From: Byssovorax sp. | GTDB taxonomy: Bacteria; Myxococcota_A; Polyangia; Polyangiales; Polyangiaceae | Assembly: GCA_025362495.1 (NCBI GenBank) | Contig: JANYGI010000157.1 | Coordinates: forward strand, 43,638-107,637 | Direction of reading: 5' to 3' | DNA: 64,000 nucleotides | Shown here: positions 8,392 through 16,100 of the stretch, in pieces | Layout: each line of letters opens with the position of its first letter | Numbering within the stretch: position 1 is the first letter of the stretch | The notes under the pieces: generated by a model | Database searches by the model: none | What the model saw: only the letters and a program-made list of their open reading frames with translations | Told to the model about the DNA's origin: nothing | Program-made: the position numbers and the translations under genes

Positions 8392-9738
8392 ATGGACGAA
8401 CAGGAACTCCGCGCCGGACTCACGCTCGGCCGCTATGAGCTCCTGGTGCCGATCGCGCAGGGCGGGACCGCGTCCGTGTGGGCCGCGCGGATGAAGGGGC
8501 CGCGCGGCTTCGAGAAGATCGTCGCCGCCAAGGTGATGCTCTCGGAGCTGCTCGACGATCCCGACGCCGAGACGATGTTCCTCGACGAAGCGCGCCTCGT
8601 CGCGCGGATCCGTCACCCCAACGTGGCCGAGGTGCTCGACCTCGGCGAGGAGCGCGGCGTGCTCTTCCTGGTGATGGAGTGGGTCGACGGCGAGCCACTC
8701 ACCGTCATCGCGCGCGAGGCGCGGTCCATGGGCGGCGTGCCGCTCGGCATCGCGCTCAAGATCGCGATGCAGGCCTGCGCCGGTCTCCAGGCCGCGCACG
8801 AGCTCCGCGACGACGCGGGTCAGCTCGTCGGCCTCGTGCACCGCGACGTCTCGCCGCAGAACGTGCTCGTCGGTCACGACGGGCAGGTGAAGGTGATCGA
8901 CTTCGGCGTGGCCAAGGCCGCGTCGAACCAGCTCCGCACCAGCGTCGGCCAGATGAAGGGCAAGGTCGCGTACATGGCCCCCGAGCAGGCCATGGGCGAC
9001 CCCGTCGATCGCCGCACCGACGTGTTCGCGCTCGGCGTGGTGCTCTATCAACTGATCACCGGCAAGCACCCGTTCCGCGGCGACAACGAGTTCGCGACGC
9101 TCGGCCGCATCCGCAACAAGGAGCCGATCGAGCCGCCGAAAGCGCTGATGCCGTCGCTCCCCGACGAGGTGAACGACATCATCGTCAAGGCCCTGTCGAA
9201 GCCCCGCGAAGGCCGCTTCCAGACCATGACCGAGCTCCAGCGCGCGCTCGAGAAGGTCTGCCCCGTGAAGGAGAGCGGCAACGAAGAGCTCGCGGGCTTC
9301 ATGAAGTCGATCCTCGGCGGGCGCGGCGAGAAGAAGCGCGCCGCCATCCGCCTCGCGATGCAGCGGGTCGACGAGAAGCAGCCGGTGGAGGCCGCGGTCC
9401 CGCCCGAGTTCACCGAGTCGAAGACGCTCGACTCGGAGACGTTCAGCCAGATGCTCGCGTCGCTGCCGAAGGAGGCGCGCGAGGTCGATCTGCTCTCGCC
9501 CACGCGGCCGCCGGCGCCGTCGGGCGCCGACGCGCCGCCGGCGCCGCCCCCTGCGGCGTCGCTCCCCGCGGCTTCGTTCGAGGTACCGAATTTTCGTCGA
9601 CGCGGCTCGCCGGTGGCGCTCATCGCCGCGGCGATGGCGATCGTGCTCGGGATCGCGCTCGCGATCTGGAGCTTCGCGAGCGACTCGAGCGATCCGGGCA
9701 CATCGTCGGCCGGCGATCCTCCGAAGAAGCCCTGGTGA
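8392..9738 (+). CDS. Eukaryote-like Ser/Thr protein kinase with C-terminal membrane anchor
   Basis: 448 residues from the ATG at 8392. Upstream in-frame codons extend it by 12 residues, but the kinase domain starts right after [18 protein letters not shown]. Motifs: glycine loop ([10 protein letters not shown]), ATP lysine in VAAKVML, catalytic [14 protein letters not shown] in IDFGVAK, and MAPEQ. The catalytic loop has S where many kinases have K (HRDVSPQN), common in myxobacterial kinases. After about residue 275 come a less ordered Pro/Ala-rich region and a single membrane segment (about 415-435), so the kinase faces the cytoplasm with a short tail across the membrane. It probably phosphorylates Ser/Thr on unknown targets. 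Confidence 0.92.
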   Translation: MDEQELRAGLTLGRYELLVPIAQGGTASVWAARMKGPRGFEKIVAAKVMLSELLDDPDAETMFLDEARLVARIRHPNVAEVLDLGEERGVLFLVMEWVDGEPLTVIAREARSMGGVPLGIALKIAMQACAGLQAAHELRDDAGQLVGLVHRDVSPQNVLVGHDGQVKVIDFGVAKAASNQLRTSVGQMKGKVAYMAPEQAMGDPVDRRTDVFALGVVLYQLITGKHPFRGDNEFATLGRIRNKEPIEPPKALMPSLPDEVNDIIVKALSKPREGRFQTMTELQRALEKVCPVKESGNEELAGFMKSILGGRGEKKRAAIRLAMQRVDEKQPVEAAVPPEFTESKTLDSETFSQMLASLPKEAREVDLLSPTRPPAPSGADAPPAPPPAASLPAASFEVPNFRRRGSPVALIAAAMAIVLGIALAIWSFASDSSDPGTSSAGDPPKKPW

Positions 9739-9745
9739 GCGCCGC

Positions 9746-9774
9746 TTGACTCGCTCGCCCGCGCTTTCCAAGAT
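9746..9774 (+). promoter_or_regulatory. Sigma-70-type promoter of the VanW gene
   Basis: TTGACT (9746-9751) and CAAGAT (9769-9774) are separated by 17 nt. The -10 ends 9 nt before the ATG at 9784, so transcription would start at or a few bases before the start codon. It lies in the 45-nt gap after the kinase gene. Confidence 0.5.
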
Positions 9775-9783
9775 GCGCCGGCC

Positions 9784-11493
9784 ATGAGATTCCGCCCCGC
9801 CCCCGAGCACCTGCGCTTCGCCGCGATGGTGGGCGTGCTCGTCGCGGGTGGCCTCGGGATCACCTATTTCGTGCTCCCACCAGCTCCGATCGACGAGTCG
9901 AAACCGAGGCCCCCGCCGGTGCTCCGCGTCGCCGGCGTCGACGTCTCCGCCAAGGGCGACCTCATCGCCAACGCGCTCGATCTCGTGCGCCGCTACGCCA
10001 CGGGCGAGGTCTCGCTCAAGCTCCCCGACGGGTCGGTCCGCAAGATCCGCCGCGGCTCGTTCGGCGCGGAGATCGATCGCGTTCGCCTCGCCGATTTCAT
10101 CCGCGAGGCGATGCGGCCCGCGAGCGCGGTGCGCCTGGCCCACGAGCGCGGCGCCCATGCGAAGGAGCCGCTCGACGTCCCCCTGCCGGTGACGCTCGAC
10201 GCCGACACCGCGCTGAGCAAACTGCTTGATTTGAAGGCCGAGGTCGACTCGCCGGCCACCGACGCGTTCATCGATCTCGAGGGGAAAAAGCTCAAGCCCG
10301 AAAAAATGGGCCTGCGCCTCGACGTGTACGGCACGCTGGCGCGCCTCGACGCCGCCTTCCGTCGCGGCGAAGACACGGTCGAGGCCAGCGTCGAGAAGAT
10401 CGTCCCGAAGCTGACCGCGGCCGAGCTCGGCAACGTGAAGTTCGATCAGGTGCTCGGCTACTTCGAGACCCACTACAACGCGGCCGGCAAGGGCAAGGAG
10501 CGCAGCTACAACCTCCGCCTCGCGGCCTCGCGGCTCGACGGCGCGGTGGTGATGCCGGGCCAGATCTTCGACTTCAACGGCACCGTGGGCCCGCGCGACG
10601 AGGCCCATGGCTACCGCGTGGCGACGGTGATCTCCGAGGGCGAGCTCGTCGACGGCCTCGGCGGCGGGACGTGCCAGATCTCGGGCACGCTCCACGGCGC
10701 GGCGTTCTTCGCGGGCCTCGACATCGTCGAGCGGTATCCGCACTCGCGGCCGAGCTACTACATCAAGCTCGGGCTCGACGCGACGGTGGTGTACCCGACG
10801 ATCAACTTCCGCTTTCGCAACCCGTTCGACTACCCGATCGTGCTCCACGAGACGGTCGCCAACGGCCTCGTGCGCGCCGAGATCCTCGGCCCGTCGCGCA
10901 AGCTGACCGTCACGTATTTCCGGCGCATCGAGGAGTTTTTGCCCTTCGATGAGGTCGAGCGCAAGACGCCGAAGCTCCCCGAGGGCGTGCGCTCGCTCGC
11001 CCAGCGCGGCATCCCCGGCTTCAAGACGGCGAGCTCCCGCGTGGTGCGCGACGGGGCCTACGCCGTGCGCGAAAAATGGAGCGACACGTACCCGCCGACG
11101 ACCCAGATCATCCACGTCGGATCGGGCCCGAAAGACCCTGATTTCAAGCCGATCGACGACGTGCACCCCGAGTACGTCGTCGACGAGTACCTGGTGGTGA
11201 CGCAGGGCCCGGACATCCACACGCAGGGCGTGAGCGGCCCCGAGGTCGGCGGCGGGACATCGGAGAGCCGCGAGCCCGGGAAGACGGGCGACTACGGCTG
11301 GACCGAGAAGGCCGGCTTCATCGCGTACAAGGGCAAGGGCGACAAGAGCCGCGCGGAAGACGGCGCCCAGGCCGAGGGCACGCCGGCCAAGAAGGCGACG
11401 GCGTCCCACGGCGACAAGCCCGACGACAAGAGCGACAAGGCCGACAAGCCGAAGAAGAAAAAGAAGAAGAAAAAAGCCGCCGAGCCCGGCTGA
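9784..11493 (+). CDS. VanW family protein, membrane-anchored, with lysine-rich tail
   Basis: 569 residues. One N-terminal membrane segment (about residues 12-32) precedes a region like the peptidoglycan-binding/YoaR-type domain of VanW proteins. The VanW domain follows (about residues 235-370), with PGQIFDFNGTVGPRDEAHGY, a GGGTCQISGTLHGA core and PHSRPSYYIKLG. The domain occurs in vancomycin-resistance operons and widely in envelope proteins; its biochemical role is not established, and nothing here implies antibiotic resistance. The final 60 residues are Lys/Asp-rich and end in a run of lysines. It has its own promoter 9 nt upstream and converges on the SET gene with a 9-nt gap. Confidence 0.85.
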   Translation: MRFRPAPEHLRFAAMVGVLVAGGLGITYFVLPPAPIDESKPRPPPVLRVAGVDVSAKGDLIANALDLVRRYATGEVSLKLPDGSVRKIRRGSFGAEIDRVRLADFIREAMRPASAVRLAHERGAHAKEPLDVPLPVTLDADTALSKLLDLKAEVDSPATDAFIDLEGKKLKPEKMGLRLDVYGTLARLDAAFRRGEDTVEASVEKIVPKLTAAELGNVKFDQVLGYFETHYNAAGKGKERSYNLRLAASRLDGAVVMPGQIFDFNGTVGPRDEAHGYRVATVISEGELVDGLGGGTCQISGTLHGAAFFAGLDIVERYPHSRPSYYIKLGLDATVVYPTINFRFRNPFDYPIVLHETVANGLVRAEILGPSRKLTVTYFRRIEEFLPFDEVERKTPKLPEGVRSLAQRGIPGFKTASSRVVRDGAYAVREKWSDTYPPTTQIIHVGSGPKDPDFKPIDDVHPEYVVDEYLVVTQGPDIHTQGVSGPEVGGGTSESREPGKTGDYGWTEKAGFIAYKGKGDKSRAEDGAQAEGTPAKKATASHGDKPDDKSDKADKPKKKKKKKKAAEPG

Positions 11494-11502
11494 GAGCGGC
11501 GA

Positions 11503-12072
11503 TCAAGCCCGCGCGCGAGTCTTGCTCTTCGTCGCGACAGGCTTCTTGGCGACAGGCTTCTTCGGAGATGCCTTCCTGGCGACAGGCTTCTTCTTCACCG
11601 GCTCTTCGCGCCCGCGGATCATCGTCCCACGGCAATTCGCTGCGCCGCACTTGCAGACGTAGAGCGTTTTCCAGGACTCCTGGAAGGGCTCGTCGCGCTC
11701 CAGGCCGTAGTCGTAGAACAGCTCGGCTCCGGGCTCGATGTCGCGCATCGACTCGATGAAGATGCGCTTGTCCTCCTGGAGGGCCTCGCAGTTCGGATCG
11801 CACGAGTGGTTGATGAAGCGCGCCTCGTTTCCGCCCGACGACGCGTCGATCACCGTCTTCGCGTCGACCGAGAACAGGAACGTGTGGTGGTGCTCCATCG
11901 CGTCGTCGTCGTAGCGCGCGTCGGCCACGGACTGGCGGATGCGCTCGCCGGTGTACTCGATGAGGCGCGTCCCCTTCGCGATGGCGCGGGTAGCGAAGGC
12001 GCCCATGCCCGCCACGGGCGACTTTCGGATCTCGAACGCGAGCGAGGGCGTGGTGGTCGGAGCGCGGGCCAT
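11503..12072 (-). CDS. SET-domain protein (lysine methyltransferase-like) with histone H1-like tail
   Basis: 189 residues. A compact SET domain spans about residues 12-130. It has GMGAFATRAIAKGTRLIEY, then ARFINHSCDPNCEA (the conserved NHSC pseudoknot), then ELFYDYG, and a post-SET-like Cys cluster (YVCKCGAANCRG). Such enzymes use S-adenosylmethionine to methylate lysine side chains. The last 35 residues are built on KKPVA-type repeats, like H1-like tails of myxobacterial DNA-binding proteins, so it may bind DNA or methylate a basic nucleoid protein. Targets are unknown. The -10-like CATAAT lies 7 nt before its ATG. Confidence 0.88.
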   Translation of the reverse strand: MARAPTTTPSLAFEIRKSPVAGMGAFATRAIAKGTRLIEYTGERIRQSVADARYDDDAMEHHHTFLFSVDAKTVIDASSGGNEARFINHSCDPNCEALQEDKRIFIESMRDIEPGAELFYDYGLERDEPFQESWKTLYVCKCGAANCRGTMIRGREEPVKKKPVARKASPKKPVAKKPVATKSKTRARA

Positions 12073-12079
12073 GGCGCCG

Positions 12080-12109
12080 ATTATGGATCGAGGCCGGCGG
12101 ACGCGTCTC
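12080..12109 (-). promoter_or_regulatory. Putative promoter of the SET gene
   Basis: On the minus strand GAGACG (12109-12104) is followed after 18 nt by CATAAT (12085-12080), which ends 7 nt from the ATG at 12072. The -10 is five of six to consensus; the -35 is weak. Confidence 0.4.
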
Positions 12110-12134
12110 TCCTTGTTCGCGGCGGCGGGGCGCG

Positions 12135-13577
12135 ATGGCTCGGGGCGTGATGTACGGCCGCCCGGATTCGTGGGAAGGTCGCCGTCCGATGCCTGGTCCC
12201 TCGGCTCCGCCGCCGCCGCCTTCGCGAAGCATTCCGCCGGCGCCCCGGCTCCCGCCTCCGCCTCCGCCCCCGGGCTCGCGCCGCAAGCCCACGCTCGATC
12301 CCGGGCGCGACGAAGAGCCCTCCGCGCGCGAGCACCAGGCCTCGCCGCCGCCGGTCTCGCAGCGATCGGCGTCGACGGGGCACACCGTCGCGCTCGCCGT
12401 CTCCGGCAGCATCGCGGCCTACAAAGCGGCCGAGGTCGCGCGCCTCCTGATCAAGGACGGCGCGCGCGTGCTCCCGATCATGACGCGATCGGCGCAGCAG
12501 TTCCTCGGCGCGACGACGCTGAGCGGCCTCTGCGGCGAGCGGGTCCACGAGGACATGTGGGATCCCGCGTTCGCGGGCGAGCTCCACGTCGATCTCGCGC
12601 GCCGCGCCGACGTGATCGCGCTCATCCCGGCCACGGCCGATCTCCTCGCGCGCCTGGCCCAGGGCCGCGCCGACGATCTCGTCACGGCGCTCGCGCTCTG
12701 CGCGAAGGGGCCGGTGATCGCCGCCCCGGCGATGCACCCGCGAATGTGGGCGCACCCCGCGGTGCAGCGCAACGTGGCGCTGCTGCTCGAGCAGGGCCGC
12801 GTCGAGCTCATCGGTCCGGTCGACGGCGACGTGGCCTCGGGCGAGTCCGGCCTGGGCCGCATGGCCGATCCCGCGGAGATCGCCGCGGCGATCCTCGCGC
12901 GCGCCACGCGCCGCGATCTCACGCCGCTGAAGATCGTGATCACCGCCGGCCCCACCGTCGAAGACTTCGACCCCGTGCGCTTCCTCGGCAATCGATCCAC
13001 AGGGAAAATGGGCTTCGCAATCGCCGAGCGCGCGGCCGCCCGCGGCGCCGACGTCACGCTGATCGCGGGGCCGGTCACGCTGCCGACGCCGTACGGCGTG
13101 AAGCGCATCGACGTCCGCTCCGCGCTGCAGATGCGCGGCGCCCTCTGGCAAGCGATGGGCCCCGATCTCGGCAAGGCCGACGCCCTGATCATGAGCGCCG
13201 CCGTCGCCGACTACCGCCCCGCTTCGGAGCACGCGACGAAGATGAAGCGCGACGGCAACGCGCTCACGCTCGAGCTCGTGCCCAACCCGGATCTCCTCGC
13301 CGAGGTCGGCGCCATGCGCGGCGAGCGCTCGCCGGTGCTCGTCGGCTTCGCGGTCGAGACCGACACCGACGATCGCGTCGTCGCCGCGGCGCTCAACAAG
13401 CTCGAAACGAAGCGCGTCGACCTCGTCGTGGCCAACCACGCGCGCGACTCGTTCGGCAAGGACGACAACCGCGCGACGCTGGTGACGCGCGGGAGCGCCG
13501 ACGTGCTCGGCGTGCTCACCAAGCGCGACCTCGCCGATCGGATCCTCGATCGCGTCGCCACGATGAGCCACCGATGA
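12135..13577 (+). CDS. coaBC: Bifunctional phosphopantothenoylcysteine decarboxylase/synthetase (CoaBC, Dfp)
   Basis: 480 residues. It catalyses two coenzyme A steps: joining cysteine to 4'-phosphopantothenate, then decarboxylating the product. The CoaC half has the flavin-binding VSGSIAAYKAAE, catalytic His in ELHVDLA and a PAMHPRMW clamp, with His where enterobacteria have Asn (a variant also known in actinobacteria). The usual ACG flap cysteine is replaced (VASGESG). The CoaB half has ITAGPTVEDFDPVRFLGNRS and SAAVADYRP. The first 80 residues are a Pro-rich extension. Starts at 12150 and 12189 are also possible. The stop overlaps the next ATG (ATGA), coupling it to the CPBP protease gene. 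Confidence 0.93.
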   Translation: MARGVMYGRPDSWEGRRPMPGPSAPPPPPSRSIPPAPRLPPPPPPPGSRRKPTLDPGRDEEPSAREHQASPPPVSQRSASTGHTVALAVSGSIAAYKAAEVARLLIKDGARVLPIMTRSAQQFLGATTLSGLCGERVHEDMWDPAFAGELHVDLARRADVIALIPATADLLARLAQGRADDLVTALALCAKGPVIAAPAMHPRMWAHPAVQRNVALLLEQGRVELIGPVDGDVASGESGLGRMADPAEIAAAILARATRRDLTPLKIVITAGPTVEDFDPVRFLGNRSTGKMGFAIAERAAARGADVTLIAGPVTLPTPYGVKRIDVRSALQMRGALWQAMGPDLGKADALIMSAAVADYRPASEHATKMKRDGNALTLELVPNPDLLAEVGAMRGERSPVLVGFAVETDTDDRVVAAALNKLETKRVDLVVANHARDSFGKDDNRATLVTRGSADVLGVLTKRDLADRILDRVATMSHR

Positions 13578-14377
13578 GCGACGAGCGCGACGACACCGAG
13601 CGAGAGGCCGACGCCGAGCACGACGTCGCGCCCGAGGTCGAACCGGAGCCCGAGGTCGATCCCGATCGCTTCCGCCACCTCCCGCCGAAGCGCCTCTCGT
13701 CGCCGGCCGAGGCCATCAGCGTCTCGGTCGGCGTCACGCTCGCGACGGCCGTCGTGATGACGTTCGCGTTCGACCAGCGCCGCGCCGGGACGCCGGCGAT
13801 GCTGATCGCCATCGGCTTGTTTTACGCGGTGATCGGCGCGTTCACGCTCCGCCGCCTCGATCAGCGCGGCGAGCTGCGGAGCCGCTTTCGCCCGCACAGC
13901 GGCGACTTCACGCTCGGCGCCGTCGTGGCCGGCGCGCTCTACGGCGCGGCCCACCTGGCCGATCAGCTCCTCGCCACGCACGGCACGATCCGCGAAGCGT
14001 GGATCATGCGCGTGTACCTGCAGGTCGGCGATCCCGACACGCGCGGCCACGTCTTCGTCGGCGGCGTGGTGTTCTTCGTCGCGGCGCTCGAAGAGCTGGT
14101 GTGGCGCGGCCTCGTCATGCGCACCCTCGAGGCCGTGTACGGGGCGCGGCGCGCGCTGATCGTGACCTCGCTGCTCTTCGCGACAGCGCACGTGCCCACG
14201 CTGTTCCTGCTCGGCGATCCGACAGCGGGCTTGAACCCGCTCATCGTCCTCGCCGCGCTCGGCTGCGGCACGGTGTGGGGCCTCGTGTACCTGCGTACGT
14301 CGCGCCTCGTACCGGCGCTGTTCGCGCATGCGCTCTTCAGCTGGGCTGTGGTCGAATTCCCGATCTGGAGGCCTTGA
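13574..14377 (+). CDS. CPBP family intramembrane metalloprotease (Rce1/Abi-like)
   Basis: 267 residues from the ATG overlapping the coaBC stop. An acidic cytoplasmic N-terminus of about 45 residues is followed by some six membrane helices. The CPBP signature is complete: EELVWRG (glutamates and arginine of motif 1), a His in ATAHVPTL and a His in LFAHALFSW. The family cleaves peptides within the membrane; bacterial members are linked to bacteriocin self-immunity or envelope protein processing. The substrate is unknown here. Translational coupling to coaBC looks like economical packing rather than shared function. Confidence 0.88.
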   Translation: MSDERDDTEREADAEHDVAPEVEPEPEVDPDRFRHLPPKRLSSPAEAISVSVGVTLATAVVMTFAFDQRRAGTPAMLIAIGLFYAVIGAFTLRRLDQRGELRSRFRPHSGDFTLGAVVAGALYGAAHLADQLLATHGTIREAWIMRVYLQVGDPDTRGHVFVGGVVFFVAALEELVWRGLVMRTLEAVYGARRALIVTSLLFATAHVPTLFLLGDPTAGLNPLIVLAALGCGTVWGLVYLRTSRLVPALFAHALFSWAVVEFPIWRP

Positions 14378-14398
14378 GTCGCGGCGCGCTGGCGCTCA

Positions 14399-15031
14399 TC
14401 ATCCCTTGCACTGGCCGTCCTGGCACGTCTTTCCGCCGCCGCACTTGTGGCCGCAGAAGCCGCAGTTCTGCTTGTCGGTCTTGGTGTCGACGCAGCCTTG
14501 AGGCGCGCAGTACTGCGTGCCTCCATCGCACTTGCACTGGCCCGCGAGGCAGGAGCCCGGGCCGCACGACACCTTGCAATCGCCGCAGTTGGTCGGATCG
14601 ACGAGGAAGAGCACGCAGGTGCCGCCGCAGCTCTTCTGCGCGGCCGTGCACTGGCACGCTCCGGCCACGCACGCGCCGGGCGCGCAGTCGTTGGTGCAGC
14701 TCCCGCAGTGCTGCGCGCTGCTCTGCACGTCGACGCACACCCCGCCGCAGGACATCTCGTTCGCGCCGCATCCGCCGCCCGTCGACGAGCTCGTCGCCGC
14801 GCCGGTGGTCGTGGCCGCGCTGGTGCTCGCGGCCGTGCTGCTGCCGCTCGTCGCGCCGCCGACGTTCGCGCCGGTCGAGGCCGCCGACGCGCTGCTGGAC
14901 GCGCCGCCCGACGCGCCGCTGTTGAAAAGATCGTCACCGCCCACCGAGCCGCAGCCGGCCGAGGCGAGGCCCAGCGCGGCGACGAGGGCGACCGTGAACG
15001 ACGAGCAGCCGACGAGCATTCGAGCGGTCAT
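14399..15031 (-). CDS. Cys-rich lipoprotein with repeated CGG/CGxC modules
   Basis: 210 residues from the ATG at 15031. The signal peptide ends in a lipobox (LGLASAGC), so it is probably lipid-anchored. A low-complexity Ala/Ser/Gly/Thr linker of about 55 residues precedes about 120 residues of Cys-rich modules with recurring CGGxC, NCGxC and GxCxAGxCxC patterns, about four units. Such proteins are abundant in Polyangiales and resemble fruiting-body or surface proteins; the disulfides imply an extracytoplasmic location. A possible adhesive or structural role is inferred. It converges on the CPBP gene. Confidence 0.75.
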   Translation of the reverse strand: MTARMLVGCSSFTVALVAALGLASAGCGSVGGDDLFNSGASGGASSSASAASTGANVGGATSGSSTAASTSAATTTGAATSSSTGGGCGANEMSCGGVCVDVQSSAQHCGSCTNDCAPGACVAGACQCTAAQKSCGGTCVLFLVDPTNCGDCKVSCGPGSCLAGQCKCDGGTQYCAPQGCVDTKTDKQNCGFCGHKCGGGKTCQDGQCKG

Positions 15032-15231
15032 GGCGCCTCCTGGAAGCAAAGGTCCCGGGCGATGCCCGGCGAGCGCGACGCCCGCCGACGGCGAGGACGC
15101 GAAGGCTTCCAGTATTGCACCAACCGCGCACGGCCGGTGAGCGTCGAGGAGATCGCGCGTGCTCTCCTCGATTTGCAGGCTCGCGAGCGGCCGCTGATCC
15201 CCGCCGACGGCGAGGATCAGCGCGCGCGCTC

Positions 15232-15978
15232 TCACGCTTCGAGCTTGGCGATCTCTTCTTCGGAGATGTCGAAGTCGGTGTAGACGTTCTGCACGTCGTC
15301 GTGATCGTCGAGCGCCTCGGCCAGGTTGAGGCAGACCTCGGCGTCGCGCCCCGCGACGTCCTTCTTGTTCTTGGCCACGAAGCCCGCGTTCCCCGATTTG
15401 ACGGGGATCTTCGCCTCTTCGAGCGCCTTCAAGATCGGATCGAGCATCGGGATCGGCGTGACGACCTGCCAGTCCTCGCCCATGTCGGTGTAGTCGTCGG
15501 CGCCGTTGCCGACGGCGATCTCCATGAGCTGATCCTCGGTCGCCGCTTCCTTGGCGATCATGATCAACCCCTTGCGATCGAAGGCCCACGCCGCCGTGCC
15601 GCCGCCGCCGAGCAGCCCGTTGTTGCGCTCGAACACCTTGCGGATCTCGGCGACGGTGCGGTTCTTGTTGTCCGTCAGGGACTCCACGAGGAAGAGCGTG
15701 CCGTTGGGGCCCGTCCCTTCGTAGAGGATCTCGTCGTAGATCACGCCCTCGATCTCGCCGTTGCCGCGCTGCACGGCCCGCTTGATCGTCTCGTTCGGCA
15801 TCGACAGGCCTTTGGCGTCGCTCACGGCCTTGCGGAGGCGCGGATTGTTGACGTCACCGTTCGCCATGCCTGAGGCGACTGTGATTTCTCTGATCAACTT
15901 CGTGAAGAGCTTGCCGCGCTTCGTGTCGAGCGCGCCTTTCTTCCGTTTGATCGTCGCCCACTTGGAATGGCCGCTCAT
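15232..15978 (-). CDS. yebC: YebC/PmpR family protein (TACO1-like)
   Basis: 248 residues, full length for the family. It begins MSGHSKWATIKRKKGALD, with the conserved RGKLFTKLIREI, GGNGxx-type linker variants and the LYEGTGPNGTLFLVE and GGGGTAAWAFDRKG blocks. Members act as transcription regulators or as translation factors that ease ribosome stalling at polyproline stretches, as shown for some bacterial YebC and mitochondrial TACO1. It has its own promoter about 60 nt upstream, divergent from the antiporter gene. Confidence 0.95.
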   Translation of the reverse strand: MSGHSKWATIKRKKGALDTKRGKLFTKLIREITVASGMANGDVNNPRLRKAVSDAKGLSMPNETIKRAVQRGNGEIEGVIYDEILYEGTGPNGTLFLVESLTDNKNRTVAEIRKVFERNNGLLGGGGTAAWAFDRKGLIMIAKEAATEDQLMEIAVGNGADDYTDMGEDWQVVTPIPMLDPILKALEEAKIPVKSGNAGFVAKNKKDVAGRDAEVCLNLAEALDDHDDVQNVYTDFDISEEEIAKLEA

Positions 15979-16037
15979 CGCGCGTTCTCCCGGGGAAAAC
16001 AGGGCGTTGTGAGGCGCCCTGCGTAAAATGGGGCCGA

Positions 16038-16066
16038 AACCTAGCGGTCCGCGACGCCGAACGCAA
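16038..16066 (-). promoter_or_regulatory. yebC: Promoter of yebC
   Basis: On the minus strand TTGCGT (16066-16061), a 17-nt spacer and TAGGTT (16043-16038). The -10 ends 59 nt from the yebC ATG, leaving a leader of about 50 nt. The divergent antiporter gene has a TAAGCT (16089-16094) only 6 nt before its GTG start. Confidence 0.5.
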
Positions 16067-16100
16067 CTGAGAACCCGCGGACCTGGGGTAAGCTCGGCTC

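Noticed and set aside
8239..11409. A 1056-codon open frame on the minus strand
   Set aside because: It lies antisense to the kinase and VanW genes and has the Arg/His/Ala/Glu-rich composition that arises when G/C-biased third positions remove stops. It has no recognisable domain.
9784..11493. Vancomycin resistance determinant
   Set aside because: VanW-domain proteins are widespread; no vanH, vanA, vanX or regulatory genes are present.
12721..12760. PAMHPRMW in CoaBC as loss of a key residue
   Set aside because: His at the usual Asn is also found in actinobacterial CoaBC enzymes that work, so it is not evidence of inactivation.
11939..13573. Upstream extension of the CPBP protease frame
   Set aside because: The open frame reaches back through coaBC, but sense starts only at the ATGA overlap at 13574; coaBC accounts for the region.
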